Positions 1 through 8,592 of a stretch of 64,000 nucleotides of DNA are shown here, piece by piece; positions within the stretch are counted from its first letter, which is position 1, and the number at the start of each line of letters is the position of its first letter. A program made the position numbers and the translations under genes. Location: positions 806,001-870,000 of the forward strand of contig NZ_CAJQZC010000001.1 in assembly GCF_907164555.1 (NCBI RefSeq). The letters run 5' to 3'. This DNA comes from Paraburkholderia saeva. Its GTDB lineage: Bacteria > Pseudomonadota > Gammaproteobacteria > Burkholderiales > Burkholderiaceae. Below the pieces are notes generated by a model. It was not told the origin of the DNA. It did not search any database and worked only from the letters and a program-made list of their open reading frames with translations.

Positions 1-90
1 GACCGCCGACACCGAGGTATCGGCAAACGGCCGCAGCTTCGCGGGACGTGCGGCGGCAGGGGAGAGTTCGGGCGTGGAAGACTGCGTCAT
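1..90 (-). CDS. N-terminal fragment of a probable BenE-type (benzoate/H+ symporter) membrane protein, cut by the window edge
   Basis: An ATG at 90 opens a frame that stays open for all 30 codons to the window edge. It follows the VWA gene by 37 bases on the same strand, and a purine-rich stretch (gaaagaaag) lies just upstream as a weak ribosome site. The peptide has a Pro/Ala-rich cytoplasmic-looking start followed by PFADTSVSAV. That string resembles from memory the segment just before the first membrane helix in BenE-family transporters. The family assignment is inference from about ten residues. The reality of the gene is supported mainly by spacing and direction. Confidence 0.4.
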   Translation of the reverse strand, partial: MTQSSTPELSPAAARPAKLRPFADTSVSAV

Positions 91-127
91 GCGGATTCTT
101 TCTTTCGTGAGAAGGATGAACGAGGCG

Positions 128-1303
128 TTATTTGCTGAGCACGCGCATTGCGGATTCGAGGCCGGCGAGCGTCAGCGGATACATGCGCTGGCCGAGCACC
201 TCGCGGATGATCGAAACCGACTGGCGGTATTCCCACAGACCTTCCGGTTCGGGATTGAGCCACGCGTGATGCGGGAACTGGTCGGCGAGACGCCGCAGCC
301 ACACGGCGCCCGGCTCGGTGTTGTTGTACTCGACCGAGCCGCCCGCCTGCACGACTTCGTACGGGCTCATCGTCGCGTCGCCGACGAAGATCAGCTTGTA
401 GTCGGGCGTGAACCTGTGCAGCACGTCGTACGTCGGTGTGCGTTCGGCGTGACGGCGGCGGTTGTTCTTCCACAGATAGTCGTAGACGCAGTTGTGGAAG
501 TAGTAGAACTCGAGGTGCTTGAATTCGGCTTTGGTCGCCGAGAACAGCTCTTCCGTGCGCTTGATGTGATCGTCCATCGAGCCGCCGACGTCGAGCAGCA
601 TCAGTACTTTCACGTTGTTGTGCCGCTCGGGCACCATCTTCAGGTCGAGCCAGCCGGCGTTCGCCGCGGTGCTGCGGATCGTGTCGGGCAGATCGAGTTC
701 CTCGGCGGCGCCTTCGCGCGCGAAGCGACGCAGGCGGCGCAACGCGATCTTGATGTTGCGCGTGCCGATCTCGACCTGATCGTCGTAATCCTTGTACGCG
801 CGCGCTTCCCACACTTTCACGGCGCTGCGATTGCCCGATGCCTCGCCGCCGATGCGGATACCTTCGGGGTTATAGCCACCGTGGCCGAACGGTGACGTGC
901 CGCCCGTGCCGATCCATTTGTTGCCGCCTTCGTGGTGGCCTTTCTGTTCTTCGAAGAGCTCTTTCAGGCGTTCCATCAGCTTGTCGAGGCCGCCCATCGC
1001 CTCGATCTGCGCTTTCTCTTCGGGCGTGAAGTCGCGTTCGAGTTTCTTCTTCAGCCAGTCGAGCGGGATGTCGAACGCGAGCTCCGTCTTGCCCGCGACG
1101 CCGCGGAAATACTCGCCGAATGCCTGGTCGAAGCGGTCGAAATACTGCTCGTCCTTCACAAGCGTGAGGCGCGCGAGATAGTAAAAATCGTCGAGCGACG
1201 GCGCGATGATGTTCGCCTTGAGCGCTTCGAGAAGCGTCAGGTATTCCTTCACCGAAACCGGCAACTTCGCGGTGCGCAACGTATAGAAGAAGTCGATCAG
1301 CAT
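128..1303 (-). CDS. VWA domain-containing CoxE-like protein
   Basis: This is a 391-residue soluble protein without signal peptide or membrane segments. The C-terminal part (about residues 230-390) is a von Willebrand A domain. Its metal-site loop reads LLDVGGSM, so the usual DxSxS is DxGxS, a form I recall in CoxE-type proteins. A Gly-rich stretch (about 125-155) precedes it. VWA proteins of this kind work with a MoxR AAA+ ATPase as a chaperone pair that inserts metals or remodels partner proteins. The moxR gene is two genes upstream in the same orientation, which supports that pairing; the client is unknown. The ATG is preceded by gaggaaacagc, a good ribosome site. Confidence 0.88.
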   Translation of the reverse strand: MLIDFFYTLRTAKLPVSVKEYLTLLEALKANIIAPSLDDFYYLARLTLVKDEQYFDRFDQAFGEYFRGVAGKTELAFDIPLDWLKKKLERDFTPEEKAQIEAMGGLDKLMERLKELFEEQKGHHEGGNKWIGTGGTSPFGHGGYNPEGIRIGGEASGNRSAVKVWEARAYKDYDDQVEIGTRNIKIALRRLRRFAREGAAEELDLPDTIRSTAANAGWLDLKMVPERHNNVKVLMLLDVGGSMDDHIKRTEELFSATKAEFKHLEFYYFHNCVYDYLWKNNRRRHAERTPTYDVLHRFTPDYKLIFVGDATMSPYEVVQAGGSVEYNNTEPGAVWLRRLADQFPHHAWLNPEPEGLWEYRQSVSIIREVLGQRMYPLTLAGLESAMRVLSK

Positions 1304-1378
1304 GCTGTTTCCTCTGCGTGTCCGGGCCCGTGTATTGCCATGTTTGCGAGTGCTGTTGCGCGATTGATGAACGGCGCT

Positions 1379-1966
1379 TCAGCGCGCGAGCTTGTACTTC
1401 AGATGGGCGCGCACGGCGGGCCATTCCGATTCGATGATCGAGAACACGACGGTGTCGCGCAGCACGCCATCCTTGCCGATCTGGTGGTTGCGCAGGATGC
1501 CGTCCTGCTTCGCGCCAAGCCGGGCAATTGCGGTGCGCGACTGATGGTTCATGAAATGCGTGCGGAACTCGACGGCGATCGCATTGAGCGATTCGAACGC
1601 ATGCGTGAGCAGCAGGAGCTTTGCCTCAGTGTTGAGCGGCGTGCGCTGCACGCGTTTCGCGTACCACGTGTGACCGATTTCGAGCCGGCGATTGACGGAA
1701 TCGACGTTGAAAAAACGCGTTGCGCCGACAACATCGCCCGCCGCATCCCGCACCACGAACGGATGCGCACCGAGGTTGTCGCGCATGGCGAGCGCGGCCT
1801 CGATCCATGATCGCACGTGTTCGGGAGCGGGCACCGAGGTGTACCAGAGCTTCCACAGCTCGCCGTCGGCTGCTGCGGCAGCGATGGCCTTTTCGTGGTC
1901 GAGGGTCAGCGGCTCAAGCGTGACATGCTGGCCTTTCAACGTAACGGGCTCGATCCAGCGGCTCAT
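1379..1966 (-). CDS. GNAT-family N-acetyltransferase (RimJ/RimL-like)
   Basis: This 195-residue protein opens with ITLxxLT-type strands (VTLEPLTLDHEKAIAAA) typical of RimJ/RimL-like acetyltransferases. It continues through a mid-protein region with an arginine-bearing strand (NRRLEIGHTWYAKRVQRTPLN) and a C-terminal NHQSRTAIARLGAKQDGILRNH helix that matches the acetyl-CoA-binding part of the fold. The ATG at 1966 was chosen because CTGGAG lies 7 bases upstream; a further 20 in-frame codons upstream look non-coding. It sits between moxR and the VWA gene on the same strand, an unusual passenger in a two-component chaperone operon. The substrate cannot be read from the sequence. Confidence 0.85.
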   Translation of the reverse strand: MSRWIEPVTLKGQHVTLEPLTLDHEKAIAAAAADGELWKLWYTSVPAPEHVRSWIEAALAMRDNLGAHPFVVRDAAGDVVGATRFFNVDSVNRRLEIGHTWYAKRVQRTPLNTEAKLLLLTHAFESLNAIAVEFRTHFMNHQSRTAIARLGAKQDGILRNHQIGKDGVLRDTVVFSIIESEWPAVRAHLKYKLAR

Positions 1967-2061
1967 GCGGTTCTCCAGACGTGTTCGATTGACGGCATTC
2001 CCGGCAAGGCAGGCAGGCCGCGACATTCTGTCGCACCCCGCGCTTCAGGCCAGGCGCCTTT

Positions 2062-2904
2062 CTAGCGGTTGTTGCGGTTCATGAAAATGAGGCGCTCGAA
2101 GAGGCTGACGTCCTGCTCGTTCTTCAGGAGCGCGCCGTGGAGCGGCGGGATGATCTGCTTCTGGTCCGGCGAGCGCAGCGCTTCGGGCGGGATGTCTTCG
2201 GCGAGCAGCAGTTTCAGCCAGTCGAGCAGTTCGGACGTGGACGGCTTTTTCTTCAGGCCCGAGACGTTGCGCAGCTCGAAGAAGCTCTGCAGCGCGGCGG
2301 CCAGCAGTTCCTTCTTGATGCCCGGATAGTGGACCTCGACGATCTGCTGCATCGTCTGGGCATCGGGAAAACGGATGTAGTGGAAGAAACAGCGGCGCAA
2401 AAACGCGTCGGGTAGTTCCTTCTCGTTGTTCGACGTAATGATGACGAGCGGACGCTGTTTCGCCTTCACGAGTTCGCGCGTTTCGTACACGTAGAACTCC
2501 ATGCGGTCGAGTTCGCGCAGCAGGTCGTTCGGGAATTCGATGTCGGCCTTGTCGATCTCGTCGATCAGCAGCACGACCTGTTCGTCCGATTCGAACGCCT
2601 GCCACAGCACGCCCTTGACGATGTAGTTGCGGATGTCCTTGACGCGCTCGTCGCCGAGCTGCGAATCGCGCAGGCGCGAAACCGCGTCGTATTCGTAGAG
2701 GCCCTGCTGCGCCTTCGTGGTCGACTTGATGTGCCACTGAAGGAGCGGCATGCCGAGCGCCGCCGCGACTTCTTCGGCGAGCATGGTTTTGCCCGTGCCC
2801 GGCTCGCCCTTGATGAGGAGCGGACGTTTGAGCGTCATCGCGGCGTTGACCGCGAGTTTGAGGTCGTCGGTGGCGACGTACTGCGATGAGCCTTCGAAGC
2901 GCAT
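2062..2904 (-). CDS. MoxR-family AAA+ ATPase
   Basis: The 280-residue protein is a single AAA+ module. Walker A is GEPGTGKT at residues 33-40 and Walker B is LLIDEID at about 112-118, followed by a sensor-1 region (PLVIITSNNEKELPDAFLRRC). The length and the lack of extra domains fit the MoxR group. These ATPases couple ATP hydrolysis to remodelling of a target, usually together with a VWA-domain partner. The VWA gene downstream in the same operon fits this role. The gene is first in the operon; its ribosome site (agagag) is modest. Confidence 0.9.
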   Translation of the reverse strand: MRFEGSSQYVATDDLKLAVNAAMTLKRPLLIKGEPGTGKTMLAEEVAAALGMPLLQWHIKSTTKAQQGLYEYDAVSRLRDSQLGDERVKDIRNYIVKGVLWQAFESDEQVVLLIDEIDKADIEFPNDLLRELDRMEFYVYETRELVKAKQRPLVIITSNNEKELPDAFLRRCFFHYIRFPDAQTMQQIVEVHYPGIKKELLAAALQSFFELRNVSGLKKKPSTSELLDWLKLLLAEDIPPEALRSPDQKQIIPPLHGALLKNEQDVSLFERLIFMNRNNR

Positions 2905-3257
2905 GGCGAACTGCTCTCTTGGAAAAAGACCAGTATAAGTCAGAAGCCCTGTTCCGCCGAAGCGGGCTCGGGTAGGGTGTGAACCCGGCGCAGGCAGCGT
3001 TTGCCTGTGCTGGCGGTGTGTCCGTGCAGTGCCTTCGATGGGCCTTCAACGGGCCATTCATGTGCCCGCGCAGCGTGCGGCGGCATGCCTGTCAGGTGTG
3101 GCGCGGTGGCCTCGCGCCCGCCATGTGGACGCCCGGCGCAGCGTCGCGGTACAATTAGCGCGATTTTTTTGGCCTGCGTGGCACCTCTACAAGAATAACG
3201 GCGCAGGCCGTTGCCTTTTCCGGGCGCCCGTTTTCCCCTCATGCCAGGTTAGAACCT
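2905..3257. other. Divergent intergenic region between moxR and the cytochrome genes
   Basis: This 353-base stretch separates two divergent units and must carry both promoters. No frame in it has codon use or a ribosome site like the neighbours. The half nearer the cytochromes holds a candidate promoter listed separately. A run of seven T follows at 3164-3170. I see no RNA gene or repeat here. Confidence 0.6.
3126..3155 (+). promoter_or_regulatory. Candidate sigma-70 promoter for the cytochrome c pair
   Basis: TGGACG (3126-3131) and TACAAT (3150-3155) are 18 bases apart and lie about 100 bases ahead of the first cytochrome ATG. The -10 differs from consensus at one base and the -35 is weaker. 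It was found by eye and has no experimental support. Confidence 0.4.
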
Positions 3258-3626
3258 ATGAACAAAATCGTCGGCAAACACCTCGTGATCGCAGCGCTGT
3301 CAGCGCTCGCAGGCTTTGCAGCCAGCGCGCAGGCAGCGGATGTCGTTGGCAACGCGAAGGCGGGCCAGGGCAAGGTCGCGATGTGTATCGGCTGCCACGG
3401 CATCCCCGAATACCGCACGGCGTACCCGGAGGTCTACCGGGTGCCGAAGCTGGGCGGCCAGAACCAGGCCTACCTCGAAAGCGCGCTGCGCGCCTACCGG
3501 AAGGGTGACCGCCACTTCGAAACGATGCATGCCATTACGTCGTCGCTGTCGGATCAGGACATCGCCGATGTCGCGGCGTATTACGCGGCGCAGACGTCCT
3601 CTTCGAAGAACAATCCCGACAAGTGA
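3258..3626 (+). CDS. Secreted c-type cytochrome, monohaem
   Basis: The 122-residue protein begins with a Sec signal peptide: a Lys/His-positive start, a hydrophobic core, and a probable cut after AQA around residue 26. One haem-binding motif CIGCH follows. A Met in the stretch ETMHAITSSLSDQDI is a candidate sixth ligand, and the C-terminal helix DIADVAAYYA is typical of class I cytochromes c (c4/c553-like). It should be a periplasmic electron carrier. It is followed 49 bases later by a second, similar cytochrome, and together they look like a split version of the two-domain cytochrome c4. Confidence 0.92.
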   Translation: MNKIVGKHLVIAALSALAGFAASAQAADVVGNAKAGQGKVAMCIGCHGIPEYRTAYPEVYRVPKLGGQNQAYLESALRAYRKGDRHFETMHAITSSLSDQDIADVAAYYAAQTSSSKNNPDK

Positions 3627-3675
3627 TCGATACAGGTCACCTACAGTTCACCACATTCGCGGGATAGGAGAATTC

Positions 3676-4068
3676 ATGAAGAAGCCCCATCAGGCACTCC
3701 ACACGGTATTGAAGGCAGCGTGCGCGACGGTCGCAACGGTTGCATTCAGCGGGCTCGTCGCAGCAAACGCGGCGCATGCCGCCGACGCGGCGAACGGCAA
3801 GGTGCTCACCGAAGCGCACAACTGCGCGGCCTGCCACGGTCCGAACCTGAACAAGCCGGTGAGCCCGGAATATCCGAAGCTTGGCGGCCAGCATGCCGAC
3901 TACATCTACTGGGCGCTGCGCCAGTATCAGATGGGCAACGGCAATCCGCACCTCGGGCGCAACAACCCGATCATGCAGGCGCAGGTGCAGAGCCTGTCGC
4001 CGAGCGACATGAAGGACATCGGCGCGTACATCGAATCGATCGACGGCGACCTCGTGCAGAAGAAGTAA
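3676..4068 (+). CDS. Secreted c-type cytochrome, monohaem (second of a tandem pair)
   Basis: This is a 130-residue protein with a Sec signal peptide ending near AAHA and one CAACH haem motif. A likely axial Met lies in NNPIMQAQ, and the segment DMKDIGAYIESI is the typical last helix of class I cytochromes. ATAGGAG lies 5 bases before the ATG, which settles the start against longer frames. It is co-transcribed with the cytochrome upstream and the unit ends at a strong hairpin. The electron partner is not encoded nearby. Confidence 0.92.
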   Translation: MKKPHQALHTVLKAACATVATVAFSGLVAANAAHAADAANGKVLTEAHNCAACHGPNLNKPVSPEYPKLGGQHADYIYWALRQYQMGNGNPHLGRNNPIMQAQVQSLSPSDMKDIGAYIESIDGDLVQKK

Positions 4069-4093
4069 GCACGGCGCGTTTTTCAGCAGGTTG

Positions 4094-4131
4094 AAACAGA
4101 ACACCCCGCTCTCCGGCGGGGTGTTCTGTTT
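4094..4131 (+). terminator. Bidirectional intrinsic terminator
   Basis: A perfect 16-bp stem (aaacagaacaccccgc with its reverse complement) encloses a 6-base loop. The stem ends provide T-rich sequence on both strands. It lies between convergent genes, the cytochrome ending at 4068 and DUF1841 ending at 4179, and can serve both. Confidence 0.88.
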
Positions 4132-4178
4132 TGTGGTTCAGGTTTTTCTGCTTTCGGGCGACCTGGCGCTGGCGCGGG

Positions 4179-4613
4179 TCAGTCGCGTGATGCGCGACGC
4201 TCGATGCGGGCGAGATAGGCGTCGGTGTCCGGCGGCGTGCCAGTGCGCTGCGCTTCCCAGATCGTTTCGCCAAGGCAGTCCATGATGGCGTGCTGCGCGT
4301 CGTGCGTCGAGCCGAGCCGCGAGGCGAGGCGCTCGTGTGCTGCACGGATGCCGGGCGGCTGGTCGATCGACAGCTGTTCGGTGATCGCCAGATGCATCGA
4401 CAGATGCAGGAACGGGTTCGTCTGCCCGCGCTCCGGCGAGTAATCCTGCGACGGCGCGGCTTCGGCGTTGGTGAGGTCGACGTGATACTCGGGATGCTCG
4501 ACGATCCAGTCCGCGGCAATTGCTTCGAGCGGCGTCAGGATTTCGCCCGCGCGCTGTTTGCGCCAGGTGTCGGTGAAAAAGAGGCGAACTTCGTCGCGGC
4601 TGGGATTGAACAT
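4179..4613 (-). CDS. DUF1841 family protein
   Basis: The 144-residue soluble protein begins MFNPSRDEVRLFFTDTW. It contains EAIAADWIVEHPEYH and a histidine-bearing block around FLHLSMHLAITEQL, which I recognise as the DUF1841 family of beta- and gammaproteobacteria. No enzymatic role is known for the family. It lies downstream of nth on the same strand, a neighbourhood I recall for this family. The ATG at 4613 is preferred over a 15-codon longer frame because the family begins at MFNPSR. Confidence 0.82.
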   Translation of the reverse strand: MFNPSRDEVRLFFTDTWRKQRAGEILTPLEAIAADWIVEHPEYHVDLTNAEAAPSQDYSPERGQTNPFLHLSMHLAITEQLSIDQPPGIRAAHERLASRLGSTHDAQHAIMDCLGETIWEAQRTGTPPDTDAYLARIERRASRD

Positions 4614-4747
4614 CGTGGGCGGTATCGAATGGGGACGGCGTGCTTGTCGCAACGGCAAGCCGCCATTTTACGTCGTTGGGCAAATGGCCGCTGACGGCGC
4701 ACGTTCTGGCGATTGCGTGTCCTGACCGGAAGCGGCGGCAGCGGCGC

Positions 4748-5392
4748 TCAAAGCTCCGGCGGAGGCGTTTTCGGCCGGTACTCGCACAACGGCTCGATGA
4801 CGCAGTGCCAGCATTCGGGCCGGCGTGCCTTACATACATATCGCCCGTGCAGGATCAACCAGTGATGTGCATCGTGCTGGAACGCAGGCGGCGTGAACTT
4901 CTCAAGCGCGATTTCAACCGCGCGCACGTCCTTGCCTGGCGCGAGTCCGGTTCGATTGGCAACCCGAAAGATATGCGTATCGACGGCGATCACCGGATGG
5001 CCGAACGCGGTGTTCAGGACCACGTTCGCGGTCTTGCGACCGACGCCGGGCAGACTCTCCAGCGCTTCGCGGTCGTCCGGCACTTCGCCGCCGAACTGGT
5101 CGAGCAGGATGCGGCAGGTCGCGATGACGTTTTTCGCCTTCGTGCGATATAGCCCGATTGTCTTGATGTAATCGGCGACGCTTTCTTCGCCGAGCGCGAA
5201 GATTGCCTGCGGCGTGTTCGCGACCGGGAACATCCTGCGCATCGCCTTGTTGACCGATACGTCGGTGGCCTGCGCCGACAGCATGACGGCGATCAGCAAC
5301 TCGAATGGCGTCGTGTATTCGAGCTCGGTGGTTGGATGCGGGTTGAGCTCCTGCAGCGTCTCGAAGATCGCGCGGCGTTTGTTGGCGTTCAT
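4748..5392 (-). CDS. nth: Endonuclease III (DNA glycosylase/AP lyase)
   Basis: The 214-residue enzyme removes oxidised pyrimidines and cleaves the abasic strand in base-excision repair. The helix-hairpin-helix LPGVGRKTANVVL carries the catalytic lysine at residue 120, and Asp138 lies in VDTHIFRVANR. The [4Fe-4S] loop uses Cys187, Cys194, Cys197 and Cys203. These four Cys and both active-site residues fall at the same numbers as in the E. coli enzyme. It is 8 bases downstream of rsxB in the same orientation, a linkage also seen in enterobacteria. Confidence 0.97.
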   Translation of the reverse strand: MNANKRRAIFETLQELNPHPTTELEYTTPFELLIAVMLSAQATDVSVNKAMRRMFPVANTPQAIFALGEESVADYIKTIGLYRTKAKNVIATCRILLDQFGGEVPDDREALESLPGVGRKTANVVLNTAFGHPVIAVDTHIFRVANRTGLAPGKDVRAVEIALEKFTPPAFQHDAHHWLILHGRYVCKARRPECWHCVIEPLCEYRPKTPPPEL

Positions 5393-5400
5393 GCTGGCGG

Positions 5401-6282
5401 TCAGGATTCCGGTGACGGGTTGCGGGCGGCATCCTCTGCTGCGGGCGCCGCCGGACCGGGGTCGACGCCATCCTGGGCGATGCCAAGCCGGCGGCGGCGT
5501 GCTTCGGCCGCGTCGATCTGCGCCTGGACATCGGCGCTGACCTGCTGCGTGTTCTGCGGACCCTGGCCCTGCGCGGCGAGTTCTTCCTTCTTCTTGCGGG
5601 CCCGCTCGAGCGCGGCCTGGATGATCGCGCGTTTCTTCGCTTCGGGATCGTCGGCGGGCGTAGCGGAAAGCGCGGCGGGGGCGTCAGCCGTCGCAGCCGC
5701 CTGCGAAGCAGCCGCGGCGGACGGCGCAGCACCCGGCGCGCGACGCGCCGCCGCGCGCGCTTCGGCGGCCTCGCGTTCGCGCGCAAGCCGCGCCGCGCGC
5801 GCTTCGTAGCGTTCGCGGGCGGCGTCGGCAAGCGGTTGCGACCACGCATCCCATCCGGTGTGCTCGCCGGTGACCGGCACCATCGCGATACAGTCGACGG
5901 GGCAGGGCGGGACGCAGAGATCACACCCGGTGCAGAGCGCCGCGATCATCGTGTGCATCTGTTTAGGCGCGCCGACGATTGCATCGACCGGGCACGCCTG
6001 CATGCACAGCGTGCAGCCGATACACAAGGTTTCGTCGATGACGGCGACTGGACGCGGGCGTTCGACGCCGTTCTCCGGGTTGAGCGGGATCAGCGGCCGG
6101 CTGAGCAGGGCGGCAAGGCGCGCGATGCCCTCGGCGCCGCCAGGCGGGCACTGGTTGTAGCTGGCCTCACCGCTGGCAATGGCTTCGGCATAGGGGCGGC
6201 AACCGGCGTAGCCGCACTTTGTGCATTGCGTCTGGGGCAGCAGATCTTCGATGCGATCGGCTAGTGTTATGGAATCAGTCAC
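5401..6282 (-). CDS. rsxB: RsxB/RnfB-type iron-sulfur protein
   Basis: The protein of about 293 residues has an N-terminal four-Cys cluster region (CTKCGYAGC with a further Cys in YNQCPPGG). Two [4Fe-4S] ferredoxin motifs follow, [12 protein letters not shown] and [13 protein letters not shown] long Ala/Glu/Arg/Lys-rich, probably helical tail of roughly 130 residues follows. It lacks the N-terminal membrane anchor of enterobacterial RnfB, and none of the other rnf/rsx genes is in the window. The start is uncertain: the frame has no ATG at the right place. GTG at 6282 gives [14 protein letters not shown] at 6288 is the alternative. Neither has a clear ribosome site. It likely passes electrons to redox-sensing or iron-sulfur systems. 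Confidence 0.88.
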   Translation of the reverse strand: MTDSITLADRIEDLLPQTQCTKCGYAGCRPYAEAIASGEASYNQCPPGGAEGIARLAALLSRPLIPLNPENGVERPRPVAVIDETLCIGCTLCMQACPVDAIVGAPKQMHTMIAALCTGCDLCVPPCPVDCIAMVPVTGEHTGWDAWSQPLADAARERYEARAARLAREREAAEARAAARRAPGAAPSAAAASQAAATADAPAALSATPADDPEAKKRAIIQAALERARKKKEELAAQGQGPQNTQQVSADVQAQIDAAEARRRRLGIAQDGVDPGPAAPAAEDAARNPSPES

Positions 6283-6426
6283 GGTCACGACATCAGGGCT
6301 GGCCGGCGGCCCGTGCGGGGCGTGAAAACGGCCCGGCCGGGGCGCGCGGCGGCGGTGTGCGACAAGGCTGGAGCGCTTGCGCGACGGGGCTTGCGCCAAA
6401 TAAGGGATTATCGCCGATTTCCCTGA

Positions 6427-6454
6427 TTGTGCTTCGCAAACCATGTGCCATAAT
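6427..6454 (+). promoter_or_regulatory. Candidate promoter of the TetR gene in the 302-base rsxB/TetR divergent gap
   Basis: TTGTGC (6427-6432) and CATAAT (6449-6454) are separated by 16 bases. A short inverted repeat ctttc-tc-gaaag at 6462-6473 sits just downstream of the -10 and could be a TetR operator. The rest of the 6283-6590 gap shows no coding signal or RNA gene. Confidence 0.35.
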
Positions 6455-6590
6455 CGAAGCGCTTTCTCGAAAGACCGCAACAGGGTGTCCCCCAACCATG
6501 GCGCGCCCGTTCAGTGCCGCAGGTTCCTGGCCGAGGAGAGAGGCCGGCGGCACGATCCGGATAACGCGGCTCACGAAGCACGATGCCACC

Positions 6591-7223
6591 ATGAATCAGC
6601 CGAAAATCAAAAGAGATCCTGAAGGCACCCGTCGCCGCATCCTGCTCGCGGCGGCCGAGGAATTTGCAAATGGTGGGCTGTTCGGCGCACGCGTCGACCA
6701 GATCGCCCGCCGCGCGGAAACGAATGAGCGCATGCTCTATTACTACTTCGGTAGCAAGGAGCAGCTGTTCACCGCGGTCCTGGAGCACGCGTTCAGCGCG
6801 CTGACCGAAGCCGAACGCACGCTCGATCTCGGCGGCATTGCGCCCGTCGAGGCGATCACGCGACTCGCGCATTTCGTCTGGGACTACTACCGCGATCACC
6901 CCGAACTGCTGCGTCTCGTGAACAACGAAAACCTGCATGAGGCGCGCTACATACACAAGTCGACGCGCATCCGCGAAATGATCTCGCCGATCGTCGCGAC
7001 GCTCGGCAACATCCTGGAGCGTGGCCAGCGTGCGGGGCTCTTCCGCACGAACGTGGATCCGCTGCGTTTCTATGTGACGTTGTCGGGGATGGGGTATTAC
7101 ATCGTGTCGAACCGCTTCACGCTCGAAGCGACGCTCGGCCGCGATTTCAGCTCGGCGAGCGAGCGCAGCGAAATCATGCAGATGAATACCGAGTTGCTGC
7201 TGGCTTACCTGATGCGACGCTAG
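6591..7223 (+). CDS. TetR/AcrR-family transcriptional regulator
   Basis: This is a 210-residue DNA-binding protein. Residues about 12-60 form the TetR helix-turn-helix domain: RRRILLAAAEEFANGG, then a recognition part ending in YYYFGSKEQLF. The C-terminal all-helical domain (about 75-205) would bind the unknown ligand; its LVNNENLHEARY region resembles the RutR-like branch. The start at 6591 fits the usual short arm before the HTH, though its ribosome site is poor and an ATG at 6498 is possible. It faces phaZ convergently, so regulation of phaZ is not implied by position. Confidence 0.88.
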   Translation: MNQPKIKRDPEGTRRRILLAAAEEFANGGLFGARVDQIARRAETNERMLYYYFGSKEQLFTAVLEHAFSALTEAERTLDLGGIAPVEAITRLAHFVWDYYRDHPELLRLVNNENLHEARYIHKSTRIREMISPIVATLGNILERGQRAGLFRTNVDPLRFYVTLSGMGYYIVSNRFTLEATLGRDFSSASERSEIMQMNTELLLAYLMRR

Positions 7224-7255
7224 GTTCACGTCGGGTCACGCGCTTTGACTTCCAG

Positions 7256-7294
7256 ATGCGACCGCGGCGCCAATCACTGGCGCCGCGGTCGCAT
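7256..7294. terminator. Strong hairpin between convergent TetR and phaZ genes
   Basis: A perfect 16-bp GC-rich stem (7256-7271 with 7279-7294) has a 7-base loop. It sits exactly between the two convergent stop codons. No T run follows on either strand, so it may act as an RNA 3' end stabiliser or a barrier rather than a classical intrinsic terminator. Confidence 0.6.
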
Positions 7295-7305
7295 GCGTCG
7301 CAGCG

Positions 7306-8592
7306 TTATGCCTGCTGCGCTTCTTTTTCCCTGCGTTCGGCCTTGAGCGGCTTGTTGTGCGCGAGGATGAAATCGCGCAATTGCGGATAGATGATGGTGC
7401 GCCAGCGGCGGCCCGAGAAAATGCCGTAGTGGCCGCACTTTTCGGCAGTGAAATGCTGCTTGTTTTCTTCCGGAATGCCGCTGCACAGCTCCTGCGCGGC
7501 ACGCGTCTGGCCGCTGCCGGAGATGTCGTCGAGCTCGCCCTCGATCGTGAAGAGCGCCGTGCGATGGATGTCCTGCGGACGCACCGGTTCACCGGCCACT
7601 TCCCACGTTCCTTCCGCGAGGCGGAACTCCTGGAACACGATCTGGATCGTCTCCAGATAATAGTCCGCAGCCATGTCGAGCACGGCGTTGTACTCGTCGT
7701 AGAAGCGGCGATGTTGCTCGGCATCTTCCTCGTCGCCACGCATCAGGCTCTGGTAGTAGTCCCAGTGCGAAGCCGCATGCCGTTCCGGATTCATTGCGAC
7801 GAAGCCGGTGTGCTGCAGGAAGCCCGGATAGACCTTGCGGCCGGCACCCGGATAGTTCGGCGGCACCGTATAGATCACGTTGTTGTCGAACCACTCGTAC
7901 GAGTGCTGCGTGGCGAGCGAATTGACTGCTGTGGGGCTCTTGCGGGCGTCGATCGGGCCACCCATCATCGTCATGGTGCGCGGCGTGTCTTCACCGCGGC
8001 TCGCCATCAGCGAGATCGCCGCGAGCACCGGCACGGTCGGCTGGCACACCGAAATCACGTGCAGATCTTTCGCGCCAATGTGGCGGATGAATTCCTGAAT
8101 GTATTCAACGTAGTCGTCGAGATGGAACGCACCATCCTCGATCGGCACCATGCGCGCGTCGATCCAGTCGGTGATGTAGACCTTGTGGTCCTGCAGCAGC
8201 GTGCGCACCGTGTCGCGCAGCAACGTGGAGTGGTGGCCCGACAGCGGGGCGCATACCAGCACGACCGGCTCATCTTTCAGTTGCGTGACCGCGTCGCTGT
8301 CGTCGGCGTAGCGCTTGAAGCGCAGCAGGCGGCAGAACGGCTTCTCGATGACGGTCTGTTCGACGATCGGAATCTTGTGGCCGTCCTTTACGATCTGGTG
8401 AAGGTTGAACTCGGGTTTCTCGTAGTCCTTGCCAAGGCGATAGAGGAGTTCGTAGCCAGCCGACAGTCGGGTCGCGCCCGGCACATAGGCAAACGGACTT
8501 GCCGGATTCGCGAAGGATTTCGACGCAGCCTGGGCCCAGGCGGTGAGCGGGCTCAAAAGCGCCCGCTGGAATTCGTGCAGTTGATAGAGCAT
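7306..8592 (-). CDS. phaZ: Intracellular polyhydroxybutyrate depolymerase
   Basis: The 428-residue alpha/beta-hydrolase mobilises stored PHB granules in the cytoplasm. The nucleophile is Cys183 in VISVCQPTVP, with Asp355 in EGELDD and His388 in KCGHYG. These three numbers match those known for the PhaZ1 enzyme of Ralstonia/Cupriavidus, where cysteine replaces the lipase serine. There is no signal peptide, as expected. GGAG lies 8 bases before the ATG at 8592; the 46 codons upstream in frame are dismissed. The upstream region holds a cluster of palindromes listed separately. Confidence 0.96.
   Translation of the reverse strand: MLYQLHEFQRALLSPLTAWAQAASKSFANPASPFAYVPGATRLSAGYELLYRLGKDYEKPEFNLHQIVKDGHKIPIVEQTVIEKPFCRLLRFKRYADDSDAVTQLKDEPVVLVCAPLSGHHSTLLRDTVRTLLQDHKVYITDWIDARMVPIEDGAFHLDDYVEYIQEFIRHIGAKDLHVISVCQPTVPVLAAISLMASRGEDTPRTMTMMGGPIDARKSPTAVNSLATQHSYEWFDNNVIYTVPPNYPGAGRKVYPGFLQHTGFVAMNPERHAASHWDYYQSLMRGDEEDAEQHRRFYDEYNAVLDMAADYYLETIQIVFQEFRLAEGTWEVAGEPVRPQDIHRTALFTIEGELDDISGSGQTRAAQELCSGIPEENKQHFTAEKCGHYGIFSGRRWRTIIYPQLRDFILAHNKPLKAERREKEAQQA

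Noticed and set aside
4748-5392. Possible MutY instead of endonuclease III
   Set aside because: Lys120 (bifunctional glycosylase) is present and the C-terminal MutY domain is missing.
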